Part shown: positions 36,626 to 45,364 of the stretch, piece after piece | How the letters are laid out: each line of letters opens with the position of its first letter | How positions within the stretch are numbered: position 1 is the first letter of the stretch | Assembly (NCBI RefSeq): GCF_024347295.1 | Contig: NZ_AP025459.1 | Coordinates: forward strand, 558,001 to 622,000 | Length of the DNA stretch: 64,000 bases | DNA from: Vibrio artabrorum | GTDB lineage: Bacteria > Pseudomonadota > Gammaproteobacteria > Enterobacterales > Vibrionaceae | Direction: 5' to 3' | The notes under the pieces: model-generated | Told to the model about the DNA's origin: nothing | Database searches by the model: none | What the model saw: only the letters and a program-made list of their open reading frames with translations | Program-made: the position numbers and the translations under genes

Positions 36626-37531
36626 ATGGCTGGAGCAAGTTTATTAACGCTACTGGATGACATTGCAACCGTATTAGATGATGTCGCATTGATGTCTAAG
36701 GTCGCCGCGAAAAAAACCGCAGGTGTGTTGGGGGATGATTTAGCGCTCAATGCTCAGCAGGTATCCGGTGTCTCTGCTGAGCGAGAGATCCCTGTGGTAT
36801 GGGCCGTCGCAAAAGGCTCATTTAAAAACAAGCTAATTCTAGTCCCCGCAGCATTATTGATCAGTGCTTTTATTCCTTGGCTGATCATGCCGCTCCTTCT
36901 GCTTGGTGGCCTGTTTCTTTGTTTTGAAGGGGCGGAGAAAATTTTAGAGAAGCTCTCTCCTCATGCTCATCAGCATGACGATAAGGAAAAGGATTCGAGC
37001 ACTGGTGAATCCATAGAGGCATATGAGAAGAGAAAGGTCGCAGGCGCGATTCGTACCGATTTCATCTTATCAGCGGAAATCATTGTGATTGCATTGGGTA
37101 CTGTAGCGGGCGCAAGCATCATGACTCAAATTATTGTCGTCAGCTTAATCGCAGTTGTGATGACCATGGGGGTATATGGCTTGGTAGCAGGAATCGTTAA
37201 GCTAGACGATTTAGGTTTTTACCTTGAACGTACGTCTAACGGTGAAGGGGTAAAGGCCAAGCTGGGTGGCGCGTTAGTCGCATTTGCACCAAAGTTAATG
37301 AAGATGCTTGCTGTGGTCGGCACTGCGGCGATGTTCTTGGTGGGCGGTGGAATCGTGGTGCATAACGTTCCTGCGATTCATCACTTAATTGAGCCGATTA
37401 TTATGGATTTTCGTGGACATACGATAGCGACAGCGGTGGTTCCAACTCTGTTGAACGGTGTTATCGGCGTCTTAGCTGGATTGATCGTCGTTACTGTTTG
37501 GACTGTGATTGGAAAAATTCGCGGTAAGTAG
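36626..37531 (+). CDS. DUF808 family membrane protein
   Basis: A 301-residue inner-membrane protein of the DUF808/YedI type. It begins MAGASLLTLLDDIATVLDDVALMSKVAAKKTAGVLGDDLALNAQQ..., an almost invariant start in the family, and has about five membrane segments after residue 65. E. coli YedI is of similar length (305). The function is not known. It is a single gene ending at a bidirectional terminator shared with pyrC. Confidence 0.88.
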   Translation: MAGASLLTLLDDIATVLDDVALMSKVAAKKTAGVLGDDLALNAQQVSGVSAEREIPVVWAVAKGSFKNKLILVPAALLISAFIPWLIMPLLLLGGLFLCFEGAEKILEKLSPHAHQHDDKEKDSSTGESIEAYEKRKVAGAIRTDFILSAEIIVIALGTVAGASIMTQIIVVSLIAVVMTMGVYGLVAGIVKLDDLGFYLERTSNGEGVKAKLGGALVAFAPKLMKMLAVVGTAAMFLVGGGIVVHNVPAIHHLIEPIIMDFRGHTIATAVVPTLLNGVIGVLAGLIVVTVWTVIGKIRGK

Positions 37532-37574
37532 GGCTTAAACAACGTCTTAGTTAAAGCGTTCCTTTCATACAAAA

Positions 37575-37612
37575 TAAAAAAAGGGTCACCCATAAGCGGG
37601 TGCCCCTTTTTA
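37575..37612. terminator. Bidirectional terminator, DUF808 gene / pyrC
   Basis: AAAAAGGGTCACCC and GGGTGCCCCTTTTT pair with one mismatch around ATAAGC. A and T runs flank it on both sides between two convergent genes. Confidence 0.85.
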
Positions 37613-37647
37613 GTTAAAGTGAAGTATTTACTACGCTTGCTAAGTTC

Positions 37648-38676
37648 TTACTTTACAGACCAAGCAATCGTCTCGCCGCCACGGATTGGCACAACGATGT
37701 CTGAACCAAAAGGCATCGTTTCAGCAACGTTCCACTCTTCTTTAACAAGAGTGATGGTGTCCGTGTTACGTGGAATACCGTAGAAGTCAGGGCCGTTGTG
37801 GCTTGCAAACGCTTCTAGGTTCTCAATCTTACCTTCTAAGTCGAACACTTCTGCGTACAGTTCAATGGCAGCGTGTGCTGTGTAAGAACCCGCACAACCA
37901 CATGCCGACTCTTTTGCCCCTTTTGCGTGTGGTGCAGAGTCTGTACCCAAGAAGAACTTCTTGCTGCCGCTGGTTGCCGCTTCGATAAGTGCTAACTGGT
38001 GAGTGTTGCGCTTCAGGATAGGAAGGCAGTAGAAGTGTGGCTTAATGCCGCCAACCAACATGTGGTTGCGGTTGTAAAGCAAGTGGTGAGCAGTAATGGT
38101 TGCCGCTACGTTGTCGTTCGCGTTTTTAACGAAGTTTGCAGCATCAGCAGTTGTGATGTGCTCTAGAACAATCTTCAGGTTAGGGAAGTCGTTCACAATC
38201 GGCGCTAGCACGGTGTCTAGGAATTGCTTCTCACGGTCAAAGATATCAACATCGTGAGTGGTTACTTCACCATGAACCAGTAGCAACATATCCACTTCTT
38301 GCATGGCTTCTAACACGTGGTAAATCTTTTGAGCCGAAGTTACACCTGAATCCGAGTTAGTCGTCGCGCCTGCTGGGTAAAGCTTTGCAGCGACTACTGC
38401 ACCAGACTCTTTCGCTTTGCGAATTTCGTCAGGTGTTGTGTTGTCTGTCAGGTAAAGTGCCATTAGAGGCTGGAACTGCTCGCTTGGCTGCTCTGCCATG
38501 ATGCGTTCACGGTAAGCAAGAGCCATTTCGGTATCGGTTACCGGTGGGATGGTATTTGGCATGATTAACGCTCGACCATTGTAGCGGCTGATATCGCGCA
38601 CTGTATCTTTTAATACTTCGCCATCGCGTAGATGAACGTGCCAGTCGTCAGGACGAGTAATCGTAAGTTGTGTCAT
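37648..38676 (-). CDS. pyrC: PyrC, dihydroorotase
   Basis: A 342-residue class II dihydroorotase of pyrimidine biosynthesis (E. coli 348). Zinc ligands appear in [12 protein letters not shown], the carbamylated-lysine region is [16 protein letters not shown], and further ligands are in LLVHGE, VLEHITT and FLGTDSAPH. It cyclises carbamoyl aspartate to dihydroorotate in the cytosol. A PurR-box-like sequence about 62 bases upstream suggests the purine-linked control known in E. coli. Confidence 0.96.
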   Translation of the reverse strand: MTQLTITRPDDWHVHLRDGEVLKDTVRDISRYNGRALIMPNTIPPVTDTEMALAYRERIMAEQPSEQFQPLMALYLTDNTTPDEIRKAKESGAVVAAKLYPAGATTNSDSGVTSAQKIYHVLEAMQEVDMLLLVHGEVTTHDVDIFDREKQFLDTVLAPIVNDFPNLKIVLEHITTADAANFVKNANDNVAATITAHHLLYNRNHMLVGGIKPHFYCLPILKRNTHQLALIEAATSGSKKFFLGTDSAPHAKGAKESACGCAGSYTAHAAIELYAEVFDLEGKIENLEAFASHNGPDFYGIPRNTDTITLVKEEWNVAETMPFGSDIVVPIRGGETIAWSVK

Positions 38677-38737
38677 TGAAGGCTCCCACCATTTGAAGTG
38701 TTATGTAGTTGGAGCCTAAACTCGGCGAAATCTGTGA

Positions 38738-38753
38738 AAGCAATCGCTTACGT
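38738..38753 (-). promoter_or_regulatory. Candidate PurR box upstream of pyrC
   Basis: The minus strand reads ACGTAAGCGATTGCTT, matching the PurR consensus ACGCAAACGTTTGCGT at 12 of 16 positions with the central CG. It lies 62-77 bases upstream of the pyrC start. E. coli pyrC is a PurR target. Confidence 0.55.
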
Positions 38754-38868
38754 TTAGGCGACAGGATGATAGTGGAAAAGCACTTTCATTTCATCCTATT
38801 TTTAACTCTTCAGGGTTAGGAGCTTGTTTTTCTTAGTATTTTATTCGGTATTTAATTTTGAGGACGAG

Positions 38869-39027
38869 TTATCGAGTCGCCACCCAAAGCCCGTGGATCA
38901 TTCCTGGCACCCAGAAGAAGAAGGTCAGGATGATGTTAATCAGCAGATCTTTACCTGCACCACGAGCGAAGAACACACCAACAGGCGGAAGCAGTACACA
39001 TAAAATGATAATGACGAGTTTGTTCAT
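38869..39027 (-). CDS. YqaE/Pmp3-family membrane peptide
   Basis: A 52-residue protein with two membrane segments: LVIIILCVLLPPVGVFFARG, then LINIILTFFFWVPGMIHGLWV. This is the complete YqaE/Pmp3 pattern, with the LPPxGVF turn and the PGxxHxxW motif. Homologues in yeast and plants affect membrane potential and salt tolerance; in bacteria they are often stress induced. Start ATG 39027 is preceded on the minus strand by AAAAGGATTTATC, a good ribosome binding site. The gene is below the usual length cut-off for gene finders. Confidence 0.88.
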   Translation of the reverse strand: MNKLVIIILCVLLPPVGVFFARGAGKDLLINIILTFFFWVPGMIHGLWVATR

Positions 39028-39244
39028 GATAAATCCTTTTTATTCAATGAAAGTTCAATGCAGTAATTGTGTTCAAAGTATAGAGCGTATAAAGAGTGTT
39101 ACTGCATTGCTGCCTTAATGTATCAAGGTAGAAAGCTAAACATCTCAAGATAATAGCTTAGTATCAAGTGTTTAGTAGCTGCCAGTTTATCTATTTATAA
39201 CCATTTGTTAGCATTGGGACAAACAACAAAACATTGGAATCGTT

Positions 39245-41101
39245 ATGTCGCAGCTACCGTCAGATCAAAAGGCTTTAGAGCAAGTGCCTTCTCTATCTCA
39301 AATCAATGTATTTCCCGTGAAATCTGTGGGCGGGATCGCGCTCTCTTCTGCTTGGGTCGAAAAACAAGGTCTAACTTTTGACAGGCGTTTCATGCTGGCG
39401 TTGGCAGACGGTTCAATGGTTACAGCGCGCAAGTACCCGAAGATGGTTAAGGTCTCTTCAAGTTTGCAGCCAGACGGTTTGATTTTTACTTATGAAGGTA
39501 AAGAGCCACTGCGTCTGAAATATGCAAACTTCAAGATGCAAGAAGCGCCAGCAACGGTGTGGAAAGACAGCTTCACGGCATACACGACATGTGATGAAGC
39601 AGATGATTGGTTCAGTGACGTGTTGGGTGTTCGTGTTGAGTTACTTTTCTCTGGCGAGCAATCAAATCGTGTCCGAGAAAAGCTTGGTCAGAATGTCAGT
39701 TTCGCTGACGGCTATCCAATGTTGGTGATTAGCCAAGCATCACTTGATGAGCTCAACCGCCGCAGCCCTGAAGTTCATTCAATGGATCAGTTCCGCACCA
39801 ACTTTGTTGTTTCAAATACAGAAGCCTTTGCCGAAGACGGCTGGAAGCGTATCCGAATTGGTGAGGTTGAATTCGAAGCGGTGAAGCCTTGTGAGCGCTG
39901 TATCCTAACGACAGTCGATGTTGAGAGTGGCGAATTCAGAGCGACAAAAGAGCCGCTCAATACCTTCTCTACATTCAGAGCCAACGAGCGTGGTGGTGTT
40001 TTCTTTGGTCAGAATCTGGTGGCGAAAAATGAAGGTCTGGTGAAAGCGGGTGACATCGTTGAGGTACTTGAAACCAAAGAGAAAGAACACTACGAAGACA
40101 CTTGGGTAGAGTCACTGCATTTAACTTGCGTTGAGCGTGAAGAGATCGCTCGCGATTTCACAACGTTCTGGCTAGAACCAGCGAAAGAGAACCATTCATT
40201 ACCAAGCTATCAGCCAGGGCAACATCTGCCGATTGAGATGGTGATTGATGGTGAAAAAGTGTCTCGTCGTTACACACTATCTTCGAGTCCTTCACGTGCC
40301 GGTCGCTTGGCGATTTCTGTCAAGCGAGTCAATGATGGTCTAATCTCAAACTGGCTCAATGACCGCTTCCAAGTCGGTGATACACTGGTTGCTCAAAACC
40401 CCGATGGCGCTTTCTATCTCGAAGAAAACCCTAAGCATCCACTACTGCTGTTGTCTGCCGGCAGCGGCATTACCCCGATGTTGTCGATGCTTCGTTACTT
40501 AGCCGATCACGGCAAAATAGAGGATGTGGTTTTCTATCATCAATGCAGTAGCGAAGAAGATATCCCTTATCAAGCGGAGATCGATCAAATGGCTAGTGAG
40601 CATGCAGGGCTGCGTGTAATCTATTCGCTAAGCCAGCCAACGAAAGAGTGGGAGGGTTTATCTGGGCGTCTGAGCGTGTCGCATATCGCTAACATTGAAG
40701 AGCTGCATAAGCGCCAAGCATTTGTGTGTGGCCCTGATGGCTTTATGGAGAATGCCAAGACACTGTTGATTCAAATGGGACTCAACCCTTTGCACTACCA
40801 TCAAGAAACATTTGGTGTTACCCAGTCTACTGAAGAGGCGGTGAAGCAACTGCAGTTAAGTGTTAATGGCTACTTGTTCGAAGGTAATAACCAAGCAACG
40901 TTATTAGAGCAAGCGGAGTCGGCGGGTGTGCCTATCGCTTCAAGCTGCCGTGCGGGGTTTTGTGGCGCTTGTAAAGTGACCCTTGAGTCAGGGCAAGTTC
41001 ACCAACCAGATGTGCCTGCACTGCAAGAGCATGAACGCAATATGGGCCAGATACTGGCGTGTTGCAGTGTGCCGCAAACCGATATCGAAGTTGTGGATTA
41101 A
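39245..41101 (+). CDS. MOSC - ferredoxin reductase - 2Fe-2S fusion protein
   Basis: A 618-residue three-part oxidoreductase. Residues 15-280 form a YcbX-type MOSC domain with the molybdenum-liganding cysteine in VKPCERCILTTVD. Residues 290-520 are an FAD/NAD(P)-binding reductase (RRYTLSSSPSRAGRLAISVK for flavin, LLLSAGSGITPMLSML for nucleotide, AFVCGPDGFM). The C-terminal 85 residues are a plant-type 2Fe-2S ferredoxin (SSCRAGFCGACKVTLESG ... LACCSVP). E. coli YcbX has MOSC and ferredoxin parts only and reduces N-hydroxylated bases with a separate CysJ reductase. This version seems to carry its own reductase, similar to Hcr. Single gene. Confidence 0.85.
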   Translation: MSQLPSDQKALEQVPSLSQINVFPVKSVGGIALSSAWVEKQGLTFDRRFMLALADGSMVTARKYPKMVKVSSSLQPDGLIFTYEGKEPLRLKYANFKMQEAPATVWKDSFTAYTTCDEADDWFSDVLGVRVELLFSGEQSNRVREKLGQNVSFADGYPMLVISQASLDELNRRSPEVHSMDQFRTNFVVSNTEAFAEDGWKRIRIGEVEFEAVKPCERCILTTVDVESGEFRATKEPLNTFSTFRANERGGVFFGQNLVAKNEGLVKAGDIVEVLETKEKEHYEDTWVESLHLTCVEREEIARDFTTFWLEPAKENHSLPSYQPGQHLPIEMVIDGEKVSRRYTLSSSPSRAGRLAISVKRVNDGLISNWLNDRFQVGDTLVAQNPDGAFYLEENPKHPLLLLSAGSGITPMLSMLRYLADHGKIEDVVFYHQCSSEEDIPYQAEIDQMASEHAGLRVIYSLSQPTKEWEGLSGRLSVSHIANIEELHKRQAFVCGPDGFMENAKTLLIQMGLNPLHYHQETFGVTQSTEEAVKQLQLSVNGYLFEGNNQATLLEQAESAGVPIASSCRAGFCGACKVTLESGQVHQPDVPALQEHERNMGQILACCSVPQTDIEVVD

Positions 41102-41136
41102 CAACTTGTTCGGTTAAAACAAAAAGCATTCAATAG

Positions 41137-41175
41137 AAAAGGTCGAAAGTTCGTGAATGAGCTTCCGGCCTTTTT
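41137..41175. terminator. Bidirectional terminator, MOSC fusion / nadE
   Basis: AAAAGGTCGAAAG and CTTCCGGCCTTTT pair as a 13-bp stem with two imperfect positions, between convergent genes. A and T runs flank it on both sides. Confidence 0.7.
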
Positions 41176-41198
41176 AACTCTGAGACTAATTCAAAAAA

Positions 41199-42029
41199 TT
41201 AATCGTAGATCGTTGGGATAGGTTGACGCTTATGCTGTGTGGCTTTGTAGATGCTCACTAAGCGATCGGATACATCTTGAGGCACGGCTTTACCTTCAAG
41301 GAAATCATCGATTTGATCGTAAGAAAGGTTCAATGCGGCTTCATCGGCTTTCTGTGGTTCAAGCTCTTCGAGATCAGCCGTTGGTACTTTCTTAACCAGT
41401 AGCTCTGGAGCGCCCAGTGTTGCTGCTAGTTCACGAACTTGACGTTTATTGAGGCCGAACAAAGGGGCTAAATCACACGCGCCATCACCGTGCTTAGTGT
41501 AAAAGCCAGTAATGTTTTCTGCTGAGTGGTCAGTACCAATCACCAAACCGCCAACGTAACCTGCAATTTCGTATTGCGCGATCATGCGAGCGCGAGCTTT
41601 CACATTGCCTTTCACAAAGTCGATTTTTGCGGAGTCTGTTGGTAATAAACCTGTGCCTTCAAGCGCAACGTGAGAAGCAGCATGCAGCCCATCAACCCCT
41701 GCTTTAATGTTTACAGAAACAGATTGAGAAGGCTGAATGAAAGAGAGCGCAAGTTGCGCTTCGTCTTCATCTTTTTGTTCACCGTACGGTAGGCGAACCG
41801 CGATGAATTGGTAGTCGTCGCTACCCGCACTGTCATTTAGGCTATCAACGGCCATCTGCGCTAAGCGGCCACAAGTTGTCGAATCCACACCGCCACTGAT
41901 ACCAAGGATCAGAGACTTGCAGCCTGACTGCTGAAGTTTCGTTTTGATAAAGTCCACACGACGAGTCACTTCGAAGTGAGGGTCAATTGAAGGTAGTACG
42001 CGCATTTCGTCACGAATTAACTGTTCCAT
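41199..42029 (-). CDS. nadE: NadE, ammonia-dependent NAD synthetase
   Basis: A 276-residue NAD synthetase (E. coli 275) that amidates nicotinate adenine dinucleotide in the last step of NAD synthesis. The PP-loop is [20 protein letters not shown] (near residue 40). Other conserved blocks are [51 protein letters not shown] and [14 protein letters not shown]. There is no glutaminase domain, so free ammonia is used. It is divergent from a gene for a NadD-like adenylyltransferase, the preceding enzyme. Confidence 0.96.
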   Translation of the reverse strand: MEQLIRDEMRVLPSIDPHFEVTRRVDFIKTKLQQSGCKSLILGISGGVDSTTCGRLAQMAVDSLNDSAGSDDYQFIAVRLPYGEQKDEDEAQLALSFIQPSQSVSVNIKAGVDGLHAASHVALEGTGLLPTDSAKIDFVKGNVKARARMIAQYEIAGYVGGLVIGTDHSAENITGFYTKHGDGACDLAPLFGLNKRQVRELAATLGAPELLVKKVPTADLEELEPQKADEAALNLSYDQIDDFLEGKAVPQDVSDRLVSIYKATQHKRQPIPTIYD

Positions 42030-42138
42030 TCGTATTCCTTTCCTGCAAGCAAATTAAAAATCTAGTGTTATCATACATAAATCATCCGATTTAAAAACCT
42101 CTTTGCACAAGCTTAGAAAGAGAAGGCAGTAATTAATA

Positions 42139-42660
42139 ATGGAAAAAATAGCCATTTTCGGTAGTGCGTTTAATCCACCGAGCTTAGGGCACAAAAGTGT
42201 GATTGATTCGTTGGCTCACTTTGACAAAATTCTCCTGGTTCCAAGTATTGCCCATGCTTGGGGAAAAGAGATGCTAGACTTTGATACGAGATGTCAGTTA
42301 GTTAACGCATTTATTCGCGATCTTTCACTGGAGCAAGTGGCGCTTTCCGTGATTGAAAAGAGTCTATTTACGCCAGGTGAAAGTGTGACGACTTATGCTG
42401 TCCTGAACGAGCTGCAGAAATTACATCGTGACGCTGAACTGACATTCGTTATAGGGCCTGATAATTTCTTTAAATTTTCATCTTTCTACAAAGCGGATGA
42501 AATTACCGAAAGATGGTCGGTAATGGCTTGCCCAGAAAAAGTAAAAATACGCAGTACAGACATACGTAATGCGCTTCTAAATGGAAACGATATTGCAAAA
42601 CTGAGTACTAAGTCAGTAACAAAGATATTGCAAGGTCGTGGACTGTATTCGATAATGTAA
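42139..42660 (+). CDS. NadD-like nicotinate-nucleotide adenylyltransferase
   Basis: A 173-residue nucleotidyltransferase with the alpha/beta-phosphodiesterase fold. The N-terminal block IAIFGSAFNPPSLGHKSVID corresponds to the G-x-F-D-P-x-H-x-G-H motif, but the first His is replaced by Ser. The second conserved block is IRSTDIRNALLNG. It is about 40 residues shorter than E. coli NadD, with the loss between the central region and the S-T-x-x-R motif. Its divergent partner is nadE, which supports a NAD-related role; activity is uncertain. The next gene begins 27 bases downstream. Confidence 0.75.
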   Translation: MEKIAIFGSAFNPPSLGHKSVIDSLAHFDKILLVPSIAHAWGKEMLDFDTRCQLVNAFIRDLSLEQVALSVIEKSLFTPGESVTTYAVLNELQKLHRDAELTFVIGPDNFFKFSSFYKADEITERWSVMACPEKVKIRSTDIRNALLNGNDIAKLSTKSVTKILQGRGLYSIM

Positions 42661-42687
42661 ACCCATTTATTAAGAGGTCAGAGGACT

Positions 42688-43167
42688 ATGTTAAAGCGCG
42701 CAATACCAGCGACCTTGTTCTTGGCTGGATGCATGCCTGCTTATGCTGAGTGTGATTTTTTTCGGTTAGATTCGATCATGCTGGTCTCTGACGACGGCAA
42801 CTGCTTAGATCTTTCAATGGGTATTGAGTCTCTTGGACAACGTATTATGGAAATCAGCGGTCTGAGCGATGAGCAACCGAAAAGTCAATCGGACTATTGG
42901 TCTGATTGGGTTCTTCAAAGTGAAGACGTCCCTCTGTTAACACAAAACATTGAATCAAGTTATATTGGTTTGGGGACGTGGTTTCCAGAAGATCTGGCAG
43001 ATGAGGTGGCTGATATGTCAACCGAAGAGTGGTTGTTAAATCATGGCTTACTATTGAGTATTGGCTTTGGTGAGAAAGTTGAGGGGCAACCTCGCATTCG
43101 CTTTGATTACCGCTGGCATGAGTCACGAGAGGCCGATCTCATGATGCAGATTGAGTTGCCATTTTAG
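42688..43167 (+). CDS. Exported hypothetical protein, possible lipoprotein
   Basis: A 159-residue protein with an N-terminal signal (MLKRAIPATLFLAGCMPAYA). LAGC could be a lipobox placing the protein in the outer membrane; otherwise cleavage after AYA would release it to the periplasm. The mature part is acidic, with a strand-like C terminus (RIRFDYRWHES, LMMQIELPF) ending in Phe, suggestive of membrane-interacting strands. I do not recognise a family. The start follows GAGGTCAGAGG. It is followed by a strong terminator. Confidence 0.65.
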   Translation: MLKRAIPATLFLAGCMPAYAECDFFRLDSIMLVSDDGNCLDLSMGIESLGQRIMEISGLSDEQPKSQSDYWSDWVLQSEDVPLLTQNIESSYIGLGTWFPEDLADEVADMSTEEWLLNHGLLLSIGFGEKVEGQPRIRFDYRWHESREADLMMQIELPF

Positions 43168-43213
43168 ACAGATACACAGAGAGATGGCGACCTGCGTCTG
43201 AATACTAACCATT

Positions 43214-43250
43214 AAAAAAGCCGCAAAAACTCAGTTTTAGCGGCTTTTTT
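43214..43250. terminator. Bidirectional terminator
   Basis: AAAAAAGCCGC and GCGGCTTTTTT form a perfect stem (loop AAAAACTCAGTTTTA, itself partly paired). It lies between a rightward gene ending at 43167 and a leftward gene ending at 43292. Confidence 0.88.
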
Positions 43251-43291
43251 GTATCTGGACTGCGATTTCAGTCTTCTTAGTATCTTGGTGC

Positions 43292-43918
43292 TTACAGGTC
43301 GTCACCAAAAACAAGCATACACAGTTGCTCGAACTCTTCTTCCTTGCCTGAGAATAGATCGTCAATCACCAGTGAACGCTTCTGGCCAGATTGCATGCGT
43401 TTCTTCGCTTCTCGCATCACCATCACCAGCGTGTGCTCTTGTGGCAGGTTGGAGTCATCAATGTTCCATTGGTTGAATCGCTGAGAAAGAGCACTTTCAC
43501 AAAGCAGTGGTTTAAACGACAACACTTCTTGCTTTAATACAGAAAGCATATCTTTAAACGCTTGTTCAGTATTATTGGCATTGGATGTTCGAGATTTAGT
43601 GGCCTCAAGCTTTTCTAGTAGCGCCAAAGAGAGGTTAGTTTGCGTGATGTAACCTGCCTGTTTTGGGAAGGTGTCCGTCAAACGTACAGAGAAATCGACA
43701 CGATTGATTTGGGTGTTTGGGAAGTAAGTCAATGACGTTAGGCAGTCGTATGGAATCCAGACACTTTGTCCTGGTTCAACGGCATACTCTTGTTTCCCCA
43801 GCTTAATCAAAACCAAGCCACTTTGAACCGATACAAGGCTATGTTTGAGTACTTTCTTACGTGGTGTAATCACCAAGTGTGAAAAGTAAGCCGATGTATA
43901 TTCAATAGCAAAGTTCAT
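43292..43918 (-). CDS. AraC-like protein with cupin domain and degenerate DNA-binding domain
   Basis: A 208-residue protein. The N-terminal half is a cupin sensor of AraC type (VSVQSGLVLIKLGKQEYAVEPGQSVWIPYDCLTSLTYF). The C-terminal end MVMREAKKRMQSGQKRSLVIDDLFSGKEEEFEQLCMLVFGDDL keeps the spacing of the second AraC helix-turn-helix and the terminal F-x-x-x-F-G, but the first helix-turn-helix (about 50 residues) is missing and the recognition helix is acidic. It may not bind DNA on its own. Single gene, with its own promoter region divergent from the acyltransferase gene. Confidence 0.65.
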   Translation of the reverse strand: MNFAIEYTSAYFSHLVITPRKKVLKHSLVSVQSGLVLIKLGKQEYAVEPGQSVWIPYDCLTSLTYFPNTQINRVDFSVRLTDTFPKQAGYITQTNLSLALLEKLEATKSRTSNANNTEQAFKDMLSVLKQEVLSFKPLLCESALSQRFNQWNIDDSNLPQEHTLVMVMREAKKRMQSGQKRSLVIDDLFSGKEEEFEQLCMLVFGDDL

Positions 43919-44081
43919 AGATAGTACCTTAATTTTGGGGCGTCAAGATTACCGTTAATCTTAACGAATGCCAACAATAACCGGGAATTTTCAATATTTC
44001 TGGTCTGACCTTGTCAAAAGTATGGGCTCTGTAGCTGCGATAAGTCAAAACAACGCGTAGAATGAGCCAGCTTTTTATTAT

Positions 44082-45200
44082 ATGAATGAAAAAATGACCT
44101 CTCCAACCGATCCATATGTTGATATTCGTCCTTACGGCGATGATGAAATTCCAGCGGCACTAAACCGCCTTATTAATGATGAAGAATTTATCAGTGCGAT
44201 TCTGCACTATCGTTTTTCAAACCATGCGTCTTGGTTCAAAGCACTAATGAGCCCAATTTTACGTGTGTACCTAAAAATGAAATGGAGCAAGCTGACTAGC
44301 GTTGAATCCATTCAGATTGAAGTGAAAAAGTACTTACGTGATACGCTCGCGAAAACCACCAATGGTGTGACGTACACGGGGGTCGAGTCACTGGATACGA
44401 ATCAAGCTTATCTGTTTGTATCAAACCATCGTGATATTGCCATGGATCCTGCGTTGGTAAACTACGCTCTGCATCAAAATAATCACCAGACTTGTCGTAT
44501 CGCGATTGGTGATAACCTGCTAAAGAAGCCATGTGCGACAGAATTGATGCGTTTGAACAAGAGCTTTATCGTAAAGCGTTCTTTGAAAGGACCGCGTGAG
44601 ATGATGAAAGCGCTGGGGCAGTTGTCTTCTTACATTAAGCATTCTCTGGAAACGGGTAACTCAATCTGGATCGCTCAAAAGGAAGGTCGTGCTAAAGACG
44701 GTAACGATTTTACCGAGCCTGCAATCTTGAAAATGTTCCATGTTGAAGGACGTAAGCAAAAAATGCCTTTTCCTGAATACGTGAAGTCATTGAAGATCGT
44801 TCCTGTGGCTATTTCTTACGAGAACGACCCATGTGATACCGCTAAAGCGATAGAGCTTTTCGAAAAAGACGTAAACGGTAGTTACGAAAAAGGTGAGTTT
44901 GAAGATATCGAAAGTATCATTCAAGGCATCATCGGTAATAAAGGACGCGTTCACGTTGGTTTCGGTCAGGTTATTGACCAGGATTTTGACACGCCTGAAG
45001 CGCTTGCTGAAGAGATCGATCGTCAAATCCACGAAAACTACAAACTGTTTCCTGTGAACTTGCTGGCAGCAGAAAAAGAAGACGAGTCGATTACAGCAGC
45101 GGTTAAGCAAGAGTTTGAAAATAAACTATCGGGCTTACCACAAGGTGCTCGTCAGTATTTAATCGACAGTTATGCGAACCCTGTGAAGAACATTGGCTAG
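44082..45200 (+). CDS. PlsC-type acyltransferase
   Basis: A 372-residue acyltransferase of the glycerol-phosphate acyltransferase superfamily. Motif I is YLFVSNHRDIAMDPAL (NHxxxxD, near residue 118). Further blocks are SFIVKRSLKGPREMMKAL and SIWIAQKEGRAKDG (near residue 205), equivalent to the substrate-binding E-G motif. The protein is longer than typical PlsC (about 245), with extra N- and C-terminal regions and no strong membrane helix except possibly around residue 50. It probably acylates a phospholipid precursor or related lipid at the membrane. ATG 44082 is used; ATG 44094 is possible. Confidence 0.82.
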   Translation: MNEKMTSPTDPYVDIRPYGDDEIPAALNRLINDEEFISAILHYRFSNHASWFKALMSPILRVYLKMKWSKLTSVESIQIEVKKYLRDTLAKTTNGVTYTGVESLDTNQAYLFVSNHRDIAMDPALVNYALHQNNHQTCRIAIGDNLLKKPCATELMRLNKSFIVKRSLKGPREMMKALGQLSSYIKHSLETGNSIWIAQKEGRAKDGNDFTEPAILKMFHVEGRKQKMPFPEYVKSLKIVPVAISYENDPCDTAKAIELFEKDVNGSYEKGEFEDIESIIQGIIGNKGRVHVGFGQVIDQDFDTPEALAEEIDRQIHENYKLFPVNLLAAEKEDESITAAVKQEFENKLSGLPQGARQYLIDSYANPVKNIG

Positions 45201-45285
45201 CGAATGTCATGCGAGTGAATAGTACTGCAGTTAGTTAACGCATAAGAGAAGCAGCGATTATTTTGCCAATCAATAGATGGAATTG

Positions 45286-45310
45286 AAAAAGGAGCCTTAG
45301 GCTCCTTTTT
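45286..45310. terminator. Terminator, acyltransferase / repeat-protein genes
   Basis: GGAGCC and GGCTCC with a TTA loop, flanked by AAAAA and TTTTT, lie between convergent genes. Confidence 0.88.
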
Positions 45311-45364
45311 TATGGGTTGTTTTGTCCTTTCTGCCATGTCGATAATAAGCGCCTTTGGCCTCAT

